From assembly GCF_000146165.2 (NCBI RefSeq), contig NC_004347.2, forward strand, positions 2,542,001-2,606,000: a stretch of DNA of 64,000 bases. Direction: 5' to 3'. Position 1 is the first letter of the stretch; every line of letters starts with the position of its first letter. This DNA is from Shewanella oneidensis MR-1 (GTDB taxonomy: Bacteria; Pseudomonadota; Gammaproteobacteria; Enterobacterales; Shewanellaceae). The notes under the pieces are model-generated. The model did no database searches and had not been told where the DNA came from. It saw only the letters and a list, made by a program, of their open reading frames with translations. Both the position numbers and the translations under genes were made by a program. Below, in pieces: positions 52,222 through 63,883 of this stretch.

Positions 52222-52980
52222 ATGGCAATTACGGCAAAAAATGCCCAGCTCTATGGCCTAGACCTAGAGTTAGGGTTAGAGACAGGTTTAGCAGCGGATG
52301 TTGACAATGACTCAATGAGCGGCCTAGTGCTCGTTGAGTTACTCAGTCCCTATCATCAGCTAGAAACGCGGTTTAAGTTGGAGTCACAAACCGCCCTTGC
52401 CTTTCAGGCGATGGCCGACAGTGCCGCCAAAGACGGTATTAAGCTGGCGATTTGCTCTGCCTATCGCCCCTTCGATCGGCAACTCGCCATTTGGAACGCC
52501 AAGGCCAGCGGTAAACGTGTGGTCCTAGATATCAATGAACAGCCCGTGGATATCACGCCGCTCAGCGAGAGTGAGTTAGTCGATTTAATCTTACTCTGGT
52601 CGGCATTGCCCGGCGCGTCACGTCACCATTGGGGCACGGATATCGATGTATTTGATGCCGAGAAAATTGAGGTCAAATCCCTGCGTCTGGTGGAGGCGGA
52701 ATACCGTGATGGCGGCCCCTGCGCACAATTGCACCAGTGGCTAGTGGCTAACGCCAAGGATTTTGGGTTTTATTTTCCGTTCCAGCGAGGCCAAAGCGCG
52801 GTAAGTGCAGAGCCTTGGCATATCAGCTATTTTCCCGTATCACAAATCCTATTACCCCAATTTGAGGTGCAAGCATTGACGCAAATTATCGCGCATAGCG
52901 ATATGTTGCTAAAAGACGCTGTGCTCGCGCGTTTACCCGAGTTAGTGGCGGAGTATGTACATCGGATTGCGCAGCCTTAA
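52222..52980 (+). CDS. M15-family peptidase (D-Ala-D-Ala carboxypeptidase-like)
   Basis: 252 residues. The VanY/LAS-type zinc site is complete: SAYRPFDRQLAIWN, SRHHWGTDIDVFD (HxxxxxxD-like metal ligands) and EPWHISYF (catalytic Glu and third His). No signal peptide is evident, so it may act in the cytoplasm or be exported otherwise. ATG 52222 lies 5 bases after the dapE stop; a GTG at 52210 would overlap it. It is likely co-transcribed with dapE, which fits a cell-wall role. Confidence 0.87.
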   Translation: MAITAKNAQLYGLDLELGLETGLAADVDNDSMSGLVLVELLSPYHQLETRFKLESQTALAFQAMADSAAKDGIKLAICSAYRPFDRQLAIWNAKASGKRVVLDINEQPVDITPLSESELVDLILLWSALPGASRHHWGTDIDVFDAEKIEVKSLRLVEAEYRDGGPCAQLHQWLVANAKDFGFYFPFQRGQSAVSAEPWHISYFPVSQILLPQFEVQALTQIIAHSDMLLKDAVLARLPELVAEYVHRIAQP

Positions 52981-53049
52981 TGGCTTTTTTACGCCACGTT
53001 TTAGCTTTCTTCACTTCGCATTTTTTGTTTTATACATTAAGTAGGTTTT

Positions 53050-53883
53050 ATGGATTTATCATCATACAGACAACAGATCAGCATCGAAGGTAGCCAACTC
53101 AGTTACCTTGATATTGGCACAGGCCCAGCGCTGTTATTTGGTCACAGCTATCTATGGGACAGCGCCATGTGGGCGCCACAGATTGCCAACTTATGCAAAA
53201 GCTACCGCTGCATCGTGCCCGATCTCTGGGGACACGGCCAATCAGCAGCCGTGCCTGAAAACTGCCATAGTCTGCTAGACATTAGTGAGCATATGTTAGC
53301 CCTGATGGACGCCCTTGAGATTGAGACATTTTCCGTCATCGGTTTATCCGTGGGCGCCATGTGGGGCGCAGAACTGGTACTTAAAGCGCCTACTCGCGTC
53401 AAAGCGCTTGTCATGCTAGACAGTTTTATTGGTTTTGAGCCCGAAATCACCCGAGCCAAATATTTTGGCATGTTAGATATGATCCAAACCGCAGGCAGTA
53501 TTCCACCACAGCTTATCAGTGCAATTTCACCGCTGTTTTTTGCTGATAATGCCAAAGTAAATAATCCCGAATTAGTACACGGTTTTGAAGCCAATTTAGC
53601 TAGGCTAGCGCCCGAACGCATTCCCAGTATTGTAAAACTCGGACGGATCATTTTTGGTCGGCGCGATACCCTAGAATTTGCCGAACAATTTACCTTACCT
53701 TGCCTAGTGATGGTCGGTGTAGAAGACAAGGCTCGCAGTGTGTTAGAAAGTTATTTGATGAGTGATGCCATCGATGGTAGCCAATTAGTCCATATTCCAA
53801 ACGCTGGCCATATTTCAAGCCTAGAACAAGCAGAATTTGTCACTGATCGCTTACGCCAATTCTTATCTCAAGTGTCATATTGA
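53050..53883 (+). CDS. Alpha/beta-fold hydrolase
   Basis: A 277-residue single-domain hydrolase. The nucleophile Ser100 lies in GLSVGAMWG. The oxyanion-loop region is PALLFGHSYLWDSAMW, where the usual HG is FGHS. The acid is probably Asp in VGVEDKARS (about residue 230), and the histidine lies in NAGHISSLEQ. The family is broad (esterases, haloperoxidases, C-C hydrolases) and the substrate cannot be predicted. It follows the M15 peptidase by about 70 bases on the same strand. Confidence 0.85.
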   Translation: MDLSSYRQQISIEGSQLSYLDIGTGPALLFGHSYLWDSAMWAPQIANLCKSYRCIVPDLWGHGQSAAVPENCHSLLDISEHMLALMDALEIETFSVIGLSVGAMWGAELVLKAPTRVKALVMLDSFIGFEPEITRAKYFGMLDMIQTAGSIPPQLISAISPLFFADNAKVNNPELVHGFEANLARLAPERIPSIVKLGRIIFGRRDTLEFAEQFTLPCLVMVGVEDKARSVLESYLMSDAIDGSQLVHIPNAGHISSLEQAEFVTDRLRQFLSQVSY

Positions 53884-54051
53884 AGATAGCGAGCTTTACT
53901 CCGTCGCGGCCCAATACACCATGGGCCTATGAGGGACATTGGATAGACCAGCCGCGGCAAATTTACTGGTATACTCAAGCGAGAAAGAAGTGCAGCTTGC
54001 ATCACTTAGGGCAAAAGGCATTTCAATATGTCTATAAAACAATAGGTTAAA

Positions 54052-54657
54052 ATGAAATTACTCAAACCCTTATTCGATAATAACCTTCGCTGGGCCGGAC
54101 GTATTAGTCAAGAGCACCCTGATTTTTTTGAGCAATTAGCGAAACAACAAAATCCGGAGTACCTCTGGATAGGCTGCTCAGATAGTCGAGTGCCTTCGAA
54201 CCAAATCATCGATTTAATGCCGGGTGAAGTCTTTGTTCACCGTAATATTGCCAACATGGTGATCCATACCGATCTTAACTGTCTCTCAGTACTGCAATAT
54301 GCAATCGATGTGCTTAAAGTGAAACATATTATGGTCGTCGGTCACTATGGCTGCGGTGGTGTTCGTGCGGCAATGGGAAATCAGCGCCTGGGACTTATCG
54401 ATAATTGGCTCGGCCATTTGCGCGATGTCTATCGCCTGCACCATGATGAATTAATGCAAATGGATGAAGCCAAACGTTTTGATCGCCTGTGTGAACTCAA
54501 TGTGATTGAACAGGTTTCCAATGTCACCAGTAGTACTATCGTGCAAGAAGCGTGGGCTCGCGGCCAAGAACTGGCTGTCCATGGGTGGATTTACGGTATC
54601 GATAATGGCCTATTAACGGATCTTGATGTCACGGTGGATCGCGCGCAAGTCGTGTAA
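54052..54657 (+). CDS. can: Beta-class carbonic anhydrase
   Basis: Interconverts CO2 and bicarbonate in the cytoplasm. 201 residues, usual length about 200-220. The zinc ligands Cys42, His98 and Cys101 and the Asp44-Arg46 dyad are visible in WIGCSDSRVPSN and VVGHYGCGGVRAAMGN. It is followed by a terminator. Confidence 0.95.
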   Translation: MKLLKPLFDNNLRWAGRISQEHPDFFEQLAKQQNPEYLWIGCSDSRVPSNQIIDLMPGEVFVHRNIANMVIHTDLNCLSVLQYAIDVLKVKHIMVVGHYGCGGVRAAMGNQRLGLIDNWLGHLRDVYRLHHDELMQMDEAKRFDRLCELNVIEQVSNVTSSTIVQEAWARGQELAVHGWIYGIDNGLLTDLDVTVDRAQVV

Positions 54658-56187
<1,530 letters not shown>

Positions 56188-56191
56188 TTAA

Positions 56192-57277
<1,086 letters not shown>

Positions 57278-57294
57278 GCTCCCAAGCAGATGAC

Positions 57295-57318
57295 AAGGGC
57301 TCATGGTGAGCCCTTTTG
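57295..57318 (+). terminator. Weak terminator between kdnB and kdsB
   Basis: A 9-base stem, AAGGGCTCA/TGAGCCCTT, with TGG loop and only four T. It may allow partial read-through into kdsB, which also has a TAAAAT -10-like box at about 57344. Confidence 0.5.
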
Positions 57319-57359
57319 TCTATCTATACTGCATATCTTTGATAAAATAGGATAATTTA

Positions 57360-58097
57360 ATGAATGTCACTCTGTTAATCCCGGCGCGTTACGGTTCTAG
57401 CCGCTTCCCGGGCAAACCTTTAGCCCCGATTAACGGCAAGCCGATGATCCAACACGTGTACGAACGCGCGTCGTTAGCCAAAGGCCTCACCAATATTTAT
57501 GTTGCAACCGATGATGAGCGTATTAAAAGCGCCGTTGAAGGTTTCGGTGGCAAAGTGGTAATGACTAGCCCAGATGCGGCATCGGGCACAGATCGTATTA
57601 ACGATGCAATCAATCAATTAGGACTGAAGGATGATGATTTAGTCATTAACCTTCAAGGCGACCAACCTCTTATCGACCCAACCTCCATCGAGCAAGTGAT
57701 CAGCCTATTCGAACGTCACCCTGGCGAGTTTGAAATGGCGACCCTCGGCTATGAAATTGTCAACAAAGCTGAACTTGACGATCCTATGCATGTGAAGATG
57801 GTCTTCGATAACGACTACTATGCGCTCTACTTCTCCCGCGCGCGTATTCCCTTTGGTCGCGATACTAAAGATTATCCGGTTTACAAACACTTAGGTGTTT
57901 ATGCTTATACCCGCAGATTTGTGCAAGCCTTTGCAGCCCTGCCATTAGGCCGCCTTGAAGATCTGGAAAAGTTAGAACAACTGCGCGCCCTAGAATACGG
58001 CCATAAAATCAAGGTCGCTATCAGTGCCTTCGACTCTATCGAAGTTGACACCCCGGAAGATATTCGTAAGTGTGAACAACGTTTAGCCGTTGATTAA
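57360..58097 (+). CDS. kdsB: CMP-8-amino-Kdo (Kdo) cytidylyltransferase
   Basis: Activates the sugar with CTP for transfer to lipid A. 245 residues, near the E. coli KdsB length of 248. [19 protein letters not shown] is the nucleotide-binding start, [11 protein letters not shown] carries the Mg-binding Asp, and [15 protein letters not shown] is the C-terminal signature. In Shewanella this enzyme prefers 8-amino-Kdo, and its position after kdnA-kdnB agrees. Confidence 0.96.
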   Translation: MNVTLLIPARYGSSRFPGKPLAPINGKPMIQHVYERASLAKGLTNIYVATDDERIKSAVEGFGGKVVMTSPDAASGTDRINDAINQLGLKDDDLVINLQGDQPLIDPTSIEQVISLFERHPGEFEMATLGYEIVNKAELDDPMHVKMVFDNDYYALYFSRARIPFGRDTKDYPVYKHLGVYAYTRRFVQAFAALPLGRLEDLEKLEQLRALEYGHKIKVAISAFDSIEVDTPEDIRKCEQRLAVD

Positions 58098-58125
58098 GCA
58101 AGTCAGCGTTAACTAAGGAGTTGTA

Positions 58126-58362
58126 ATGTCGGACTTAGAAGTATGGATCATTATTATTTTGGTTATTGGTGTGGTTGCCAGCAATCTTGCCGCGCTGAAA
58201 TACAGTGCCAAATTCAAACTGCCACAGTTTGGTCAACACGATAAAGATAAACAGCTCAAAACTGGCCCCACTTCTCGTCCTTCAACTGAAACAGCTGAAA
58301 GCACAACGCCAAATCCCGATAAGTCGTCGACTCCTGCAGATAATGAGCAAGATAAGAAATAA
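58126..58362 (+). CDS. Small membrane protein, DUF2897-like
   Basis: 78 residues: one N-terminal helix (WIIIILVIGVVASNLAAL) then a short basic segment and a Lys/Thr/Ser/Pro-rich hydrophilic tail. It resembles the DUF2897 family of small inner-membrane proteins of unknown function. It starts 28 bases after kdsB, with AAGGAG before the ATG, and is probably in that operon, then a strong terminator. Confidence 0.82.
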   Translation: MSDLEVWIIIILVIGVVASNLAALKYSAKFKLPQFGQHDKDKQLKTGPTSRPSTETAESTTPNPDKSSTPADNEQDKK

Positions 58363-58380
58363 CTTTGGTTCACTTTCCAT

Positions 58381-58405
58381 AAAAAGGCGCATCAGCGCCT
58401 TTTTT
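58381..58405 (+). terminator. Rho-independent terminator after the kdsB operon
   Basis: Stem AAAAAGGCGC/GCGCCTTTTT with an ATCA loop and a T-run. Confidence 0.85.
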
Positions 58406-58532
58406 GCATTTTAAGACAATGCAGACTGCCTGTGAGGTTCCCAAAGGGCGGCTGATAATCACTACAAGATAACGCTTTAATATACGACATTTAAGGCAGT
58501 TGGCAGAGCATCACACAATGCCTTCACCCCTT

Positions 58533-58675
58533 CGCCTTATCTAAAGTGCGTAGCACTCCCGCTGAATGTCAAATATTTAGGGTGTGTTGACGTTTTGAGA
58601 TGTAGGAGAGTAATAAAGGGGTGAGTAAGTCACCTCAAGGATAGAGACTTTATTATTCTCCTACACTAATACAAC
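58533..58675. repeat. Partial copy of the AGGGCGTGTTGACG repeat with internal hairpin
   Basis: From about 58533 (CGCCTTATCTAAAG) to AGGGTGTGTTGACGTTTT at 58579-58596 it parallels 30858-30937 next to the complete element. It is followed by a long hairpin, TGTAGGAGAGTAATAAAG pairing with CTTTATTATTCTCCTACA. No coding content. Confidence 0.55.
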
Positions 58676-58735
58676 AGGAATTTAACATCTCACGATGACT
58701 CAGGCATAAAAAAACCAGCCGAAGCTGGTTTTTTA
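58676..58735. repeat. 60-base direct repeat, left copy
   Basis: Matches 60256-60315 at 59 of 60 positions, exactly 1,580 bases away. It includes AACATCTCACGATGACTCAG and the terminator hairpin AACCAGC/GCTGGTT. The two copies bracket the repeat fragment and the transposase gene. Confidence 0.85.
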
Positions 58736-58736
58736 C

Positions 58737-58984
58737 TAGGGCGTGTTGACGTTTCAGAGTTATTTTTGCAGCAATTTGGCTGGCTTTTATGCAAGGCAAA
58801 GTCCGTGCAGTGTAGTTATTCTACATAAACGGACGATAACGCGGCAGAAAAGCCAGCCAAATGCTGCCCGAAGGGTTCGTCTGGCAAGCCCTTGCTCTTT
58901 GTCACTCGTCATTTGAGTAGAATAACTACACATCATTCCTCGTTTCGCGAGCACGAACTTGCCAGAACGAACAAAATTTAATCT
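58737..58984. repeat. MITE-like element, second copy, inverted and truncated
   Basis: It begins TAGGGCGTGTTGACGTTTCA and continues GTTATTTTTGCAGC as the complement of the right end of the 30914 element. It has a longer middle and ends ACAAAATTTAATCT, where the 30914 copy continues to its terminal repeat. The second terminus is therefore missing at the transposase-side junction. Confidence 0.7.
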
Positions 58985-59077
58985 AAAGTAAAGCGGGGAC
59001 AGCCATATCTTTTTGTGTTTTTCAGTACCTTCACCTAGGTTTTAAATTATCCTGATTTTGTCTGTGTGGAGTTTGCT

Positions 59078-60112
59078 ATGACTTCGGCCAGAAGACTGTT
59101 AATTGATGCTAATGCAACGCCCTTCTATCATGTGATAAATCGCTGTGTCAGAAGGGCTTTTTTGTGCGGTGAGGATAAGCTTTCTGGGCGCAGTTACGAG
59201 CATCGGCGTGGCTGGATTGTTGATAAAATCAAAGCCTTGTCTGCGATATTTTGTATCGATATTTGCGCTTACGCGGTGATGAGTAACCATTACCACTTAG
59301 TGCTTAAAATAGATGTCGATAAGGCCAAATCGTTAACGCAAAAAGACATTATCAGCCGTTGGTGCCAAATCACTAAAGGTCATGCAATTGCTACTAAGTA
59401 TATGAATGGTGATGCATTAATCGAAAGTGAACGCATGTTGCTCGATGGCTTAATTACCCAGTGTCATGAGCGATTAAGCAGTATCTCCTGGTTTATGCGC
59501 TGTTTAAATGAAGATATCGCCCGTAAGGCTAATCGAGAAGATGAGTGCAAGGGCGCCTTTTGGGAAGGCCGATTTAAGTCGCAAGCGCTGTTAGATGAGC
59601 AAGCACTACTGGCCTGTATGATGTATGTGGATTTAAATCCAATCAGAGCAGGCATTGCCGATTCTTTGCAATCCTCTGATTTTACATCGATTCAGGAGCG
59701 AATTAACTCGCTAAATACCCCAAATCATCCATTAACCCTCCCTGTGCCACAAACTGACTCAGCAACCAATCAAGCTCATATTCTGCACAAGTCTCTGGTC
59801 CAGTTCGATGGAGCAGCACACCTGAATGCACAAGCGGGCATTCCCTTTCATTTTGCCGATTATCTCGAACTGATTGATTGGGCGGGCCGCGCCATCCACC
59901 TTGATAAGAAAGGCTATATCGATAATCAGCGACCTAAGTTGCTCCATGAATTAGGTATTGCACCCGATGCGTGGCTCACATCAGCCAAAGAGTTTCATCG
60001 TCAATACAGTGGCATAAGTGGTCGATGGGATAGCATGTGCGCATTTAAAAAGCAGCATAACAGCGGCAAATGGTGTAAAGGTAAAGCCTCAAGCCAAGCG
60101 TTACATCCTTAA
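59078..60112 (+). CDS. REP-associated (IS200-like, RAYT) transposase
   Basis: A single-strand DNA transposase relative (Y1_Tnp/COG1943) of 344 residues from ATG 59078, with GGAG 7 bases upstream. ATPFYHVINRCVRRAFLC is the family N-terminus, and the metal-binding HUH-type pair is HYH in MSNHYHLVLKI. The later GAFWEGRFKSQALLDE and YVDLNPIRAGIA are conserved. In the helix expected to carry the nucleophilic Tyr the sequence reads SWFMRCLNEDIARKAN with no tyrosine, so the protein may be inactive or use another residue. It lies inside a 1.6-kb unit bounded by 60-base direct repeats and next to a MITE-like copy. Confidence 0.85.
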   Translation: MTSARRLLIDANATPFYHVINRCVRRAFLCGEDKLSGRSYEHRRGWIVDKIKALSAIFCIDICAYAVMSNHYHLVLKIDVDKAKSLTQKDIISRWCQITKGHAIATKYMNGDALIESERMLLDGLITQCHERLSSISWFMRCLNEDIARKANREDECKGAFWEGRFKSQALLDEQALLACMMYVDLNPIRAGIADSLQSSDFTSIQERINSLNTPNHPLTLPVPQTDSATNQAHILHKSLVQFDGAAHLNAQAGIPFHFADYLELIDWAGRAIHLDKKGYIDNQRPKLLHELGIAPDAWLTSAKEFHRQYSGISGRWDSMCAFKKQHNSGKWCKGKASSQALHP

Positions 60113-60255
60113 GTTCATCACGACTCACAACTCAGCGCTTGGGATTATTTTTGTTTATCCGAAATAAGATAATTTCGCGCAAAACATAGCTCGCTTTTCT
60201 CCAAAAACGAGTTGGCCTAAGTATGAGACTTAATTACTACCCAACACAATTCGAT

Positions 60256-60315
60256 AGGAATTTAACATCTCATGATGACTCAGGCATAAAAAAACCAGCC
60301 GAAGCTGGTTTTTTA
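60256..60315. repeat. 60-base direct repeat, right copy
   Basis: The right copy of 58676-58735, with one base difference. It lies just after the 3' end of nhaC (minus strand) and includes that gene's terminator, so this is probably the ancestral copy. Confidence 0.85.
60288..60313. terminator. Bidirectional terminator after nhaC
   Basis: AAAAAACCAGC-CGAA-GCTGGTTTTTT is symmetric with A and T runs on both sides, so it can end transcription from either direction. An identical hairpin is part of the left repeat copy (about 58708-58734). Confidence 0.8.
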
Positions 60316-60331
60316 TTAATAAAGTCAAACA

Positions 60332-61714
60332 TTAAGCTATCAGGATAAAACCAAAGAATGCAATAACAGCCGCAATTAAGGCATAGGGCAACTGAGTCAC
60401 CGCATGACTGACTAAATTACAACCCGAGCCTTGGGCGGCTAACACGGTTGAATCTGAGTAGAAGCAGGCTTGGCTACCAAATGATGACGCTGATAACAGT
60501 GCACCAATCACTAATGGAATATCCGCGCCAACCGATTGCGCCAGTGGCATCACGATGGGAATCGTTACCGCAAAAATCCCCCAGCTAGAACCCGTTGCAA
60601 AGGCCAGAATGGCCATCGATAGGAACACTACCGCAGGCAATAACTGCGGCGTCATAAATGGGCTTAAGGACTCAATAACATACTGTGGTAGCAACATCGC
60701 ATCACACACATCTTTAAACACAAATGCCGCAATTACAGTACCAATGGCTGGCAGCATGCTCTTAAAGCCATCAATCATTTGATCCATCATCTCTGATAAT
60801 GGCATCAAACGCTGCACCGCATAATAAGGTAGGGTGATAACCAGCGTCGCTAATAACCCTTTCCAGACATCGATATCAAAATAAACGGTGAAGCCAACCA
60901 GTAACAGAATCGGCACTAAAAAGTTATGCAGCTTGCCTTGATTATCAGCATGCTTAAACTCTTCTTCAATCGCCGCGATTGCATATTCATCAGAGGTTTG
61001 CACTTGGTCTAAATCAACTTGTGCCTCTGCGGGTTCACCGTTTGCAGCGCGCAGTTGTGCTTTTTTCATCGGACCAATCGCAGGTACAATCCCCAGTGAA
61101 ACGAGTAATACCATGGCGACGGCTAACCAAGCGTAAAGCATATAGGGAATAGCTTGCATATAAACGCTGATCCCCTGACCTTCTGCAGCAACACCGTTAT
61201 CGACCAGCAAGCCACCAAAAAATACCGCCCACGTGGAAAGTGGCACTAACACACACACTGGCGCCGCCGTTGAATCCACCACATAAGCCAGCATTTCGCG
61301 GGAGACCTTAAACTTATCCGTAACACGCTTCATGGTTTCACCCACGGTTAACGCATTCAGATAGTCATCGATAAAAATCACAATCCCGAGAATAAAAGTC
61401 ATAAACAGGGAGGATCTTGGCCCTTTGGCAAATTTCAATGCATTTCGACCAAAGGCCAATGCACCACCGGTACGCACTAGCAGGGCGATCAAGGCACCAA
61501 AACAGCCACACACTAAAATCAACCAACCGATGGTTTCATCGGTCATGACCTTTAATGAGGTTCTTGCGAAATTATTTAAAACTTGCGTCGGATCGAGTAA
61601 CAGAAATCCAGTTACCGCACCAATAATCAAAGATAAAATGGGGCGGCGTAACCAAATGGCCAACACCAATACCACCACGGGTGGAATAAGACTTAACGCT
61701 GTCGGTTCAGACAT
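60332..61714 (-). CDS. NhaC-family Na+/H+ antiporter
   Basis: An inner-membrane cation/proton antiporter (or a related amino-acid antiporter of the same family), 460 residues from ATG 61714 (GAGGA about 10 bases upstream); the frame is open to 61792 without good coding. About 11-12 helices. IFIDDYLNALTVGETMKRVT and STAAPVCVLVPLSTWAVFF are the conserved intramembrane motifs, and the C-terminal half has FATGSSWGIFAVTIPIVMPL. It is divergent from alaA. Confidence 0.88.
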   Translation of the reverse strand: MSEPTALSLIPPVVVLVLAIWLRRPILSLIIGAVTGFLLLDPTQVLNNFARTSLKVMTDETIGWLILVCGCFGALIALLVRTGGALAFGRNALKFAKGPRSSLFMTFILGIVIFIDDYLNALTVGETMKRVTDKFKVSREMLAYVVDSTAAPVCVLVPLSTWAVFFGGLLVDNGVAAEGQGISVYMQAIPYMLYAWLAVAMVLLVSLGIVPAIGPMKKAQLRAANGEPAEAQVDLDQVQTSDEYAIAAIEEEFKHADNQGKLHNFLVPILLLVGFTVYFDIDVWKGLLATLVITLPYYAVQRLMPLSEMMDQMIDGFKSMLPAIGTVIAAFVFKDVCDAMLLPQYVIESLSPFMTPQLLPAVVFLSMAILAFATGSSWGIFAVTIPIVMPLAQSVGADIPLVIGALLSASSFGSQACFYSDSTVLAAQGSGCNLVSHAVTQLPYALIAAVIAFFGFILIA

Positions 61715-62447
61715 GCACTTAGGTCCTCTAAATAAGTCGCCTAAAAGGCAAAAGTTTTTAGAACAGCGCCAGACATCGCCTCGATATCTCACGCCAATAT
61801 TGCTGCTTCATGATGACTAACTCCGCTGATAAAACCTGCTAAAAGCTTGTTATCTTAGGTGCCCTGCCGAAAACATCGCGCAGAAAATAAAGCGCATCGA
61901 ATATCGAGTCAACTATAAATTTATGCTAACGCTAAATAATTTTTCACGATGAATTTAAAAACTTAACATCCAATTGATTTAAAATAACTTTACTGCAATG
62001 TTGTTAAATGTTAGCTTGAGTCTACATGCTTAATAAGCATTCAGTTAATCTGCCTAAATATCAAAAAAACACCGAAGGCAAGATTATGCTACGTTAACGC
62101 AAATCTCATTAGTGAAATCAGTAATTAAGCTAACGCTGATCTATATTAATATCTTATGCCGCTGCCAATATTTACACTATTGAACTGCCAGCATATGCAA
62201 AGCTGTCAGTTTGATAGTTTCAAAGGCTAGCCCACCAACAAGAGGCGGCATAAAAAACCAATTGATAACGACCATTCAGACGATAAAACTTATATTAATT
62301 TATTTAACACTTAGTTAAAGCATATTTAACTAGCAAATTTAATGAAAAAAACTCACTTTTTATGCCCAAAGCCCCTTCCTTAAACCAGATAATTTCGTTA
62401 TGGTGCACAAACTTAAGCCAAAATTAACTGCATGTTTCGAGGTGTAA
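61715..62447. other. Long AT-rich divergent intergenic region
   Basis: 733 bases between the divergent nhaC-like and alaA genes, with no supportable reading frame. It must hold both promoters. I could not place a convincing operator or hairpin in it. Confidence 0.5.
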
Positions 62448-63662
62448 ATGCGCCCTATCATCAAGTCCAACAAGTTGGATACTGTTTGCTACGACATTCG
62501 CGGCCCAGTGCACAAGGAAGCCAGACGTTTAGAGGACGAGGGCCATAGGATCCTTAAACTCAATATTGGTAACCCTGCACCTTTCGGTTTTGAAGCACCG
62601 GAAGAAATTGTGCGCGATGTGATCCTTAATCTTCCCAGCGCCCAAGGTTACTGTGAGTCAAAAGGATTATTCTCTGCCCGCAAGGCAATTGTGCAGCATT
62701 ATCAAGCGCAAGGGATCTATGACGTTGATATCGAGGATGTCTATATCGGTAACGGCGTGTCAGAACTGATTATGATGGCCATGCAGGGCTTATTAAACAC
62801 CGCGGACGAAATACTGATCCCATCCCCCGATTACCCACTGTGGACAGCGGCAGCCAACTTGGCTGGCGGTAAAGCCGTACATTATCGCTGTGATGAAGAA
62901 GCAGATTGGTTCCCTGATCTTGATGATATTAAGAGCAAAATCTCTTCGCGTACCCGTGGCATTGTGTTGATTAACCCCAATAACCCAACGGGTGCCGTCT
63001 ACAGTAAAGAATTATTACTACAAGTCGTTGAGCTATGCCGTGAGCACAACTTGATCCTGTTTGCCGATGAAATCTACGATAAGATTTTATACGATGAAGC
63101 CAAACATATTCCGGCAGCTAGCTTATCCGATGATATTTTAACGGTCACGTTTAATGGATTATCAAAAGCATATCGCGCGGCCGGTTTTAGAATAGGCTGG
63201 ATGATGCTCTCGGGTAATCTCAAAGCCGCGAAAAGTTATATTGAAGGGTTAGACATGCTAGCCTCTATGCGTCTATGCGCTAACGTGCCAAATCAACATG
63301 CCATTCAAACTGCACTCGGTGGCTATCAAAGCATTAATGAACTGATTTTACCTAGTGGCCGTTTGACCGTGCAGCGAGATACCTGCTATGAGTTGCTCAA
63401 CCAAATCCCCGGCGTGAGCGTGAAAAAGCCCAAAGGCGCACTTTATGCTTTCCCCAAATTGGATATGAAAAAGTTCAATTTAAGGGATGATGAACGCTTG
63501 GTACTCGATTTATTAAGGGACAAAAAAATCCTTTTAGTGCATGGTACCGCCTTTAATTGGCCGGAGCCGGATCATCTCCGAGTCGTGTTTTTACCCTATA
63601 AAGAAGATCTAACTAAAGCCTTGACTGAGTTTGGCAACTTCCTTGAAACCTACAAGCAGTAA
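62448..63662 (+). CDS. alaA: Glutamate-pyruvate aminotransferase AlaA
   Basis: A PLP-dependent class I aminotransferase that makes alanine from pyruvate and glutamate. 404 residues, close to E. coli AlaA (405). IGNPAPFGFEAPEEI and the NNPTGA turn are visible. FADEIYDKILYD holds the Asp/Tyr that contact PLP, NGLSKAYRAAGFRIGW holds the Schiff-base lysine, and the C-terminal HLRVVFLP arginine binds the carboxylate. GAGGTG precedes the ATG. Confidence 0.95.
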   Translation: MRPIIKSNKLDTVCYDIRGPVHKEARRLEDEGHRILKLNIGNPAPFGFEAPEEIVRDVILNLPSAQGYCESKGLFSARKAIVQHYQAQGIYDVDIEDVYIGNGVSELIMMAMQGLLNTADEILIPSPDYPLWTAAANLAGGKAVHYRCDEEADWFPDLDDIKSKISSRTRGIVLINPNNPTGAVYSKELLLQVVELCREHNLILFADEIYDKILYDEAKHIPAASLSDDILTVTFNGLSKAYRAAGFRIGWMMLSGNLKAAKSYIEGLDMLASMRLCANVPNQHAIQTALGGYQSINELILPSGRLTVQRDTCYELLNQIPGVSVKKPKGALYAFPKLDMKKFNLRDDERLVLDLLRDKKILLVHGTAFNWPEPDHLRVVFLPYKEDLTKALTEFGNFLETYKQ

Positions 63663-63710
63663 GTCGATTTAAGCCTAACGTTTAAAAAGATAATTTATCG
63701 AGACGATAAA

Positions 63711-63733
63711 GCGATCCCTTGGATCGCTTTTTT
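63711..63733 (+). terminator. Rho-independent terminator after alaA
   Basis: Stem GCGATCC/GGATCGC (63711-63727) with CTT loop and six T. Confidence 0.85.
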
Positions 63734-63883
63734 GCATTTGTTCAGCAAACTTGCCCATCTTTTCACTCACTTATCCTTGTGATAAGTGTTAGGCTTACAC
63801 TCAATAGCCGTACTTGTACTTTGCTTTCCCCTTATCTTCAGAGTCAAGTGACGCGCCTTTTAGCCTTCATTTAAAGGAGCCTT

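Noticed and set aside
53202..53729. A 175-codon minus-strand frame
   Set aside because: It is the shadow of the alpha/beta hydrolase, which has its catalytic serine motif in the plus frame.
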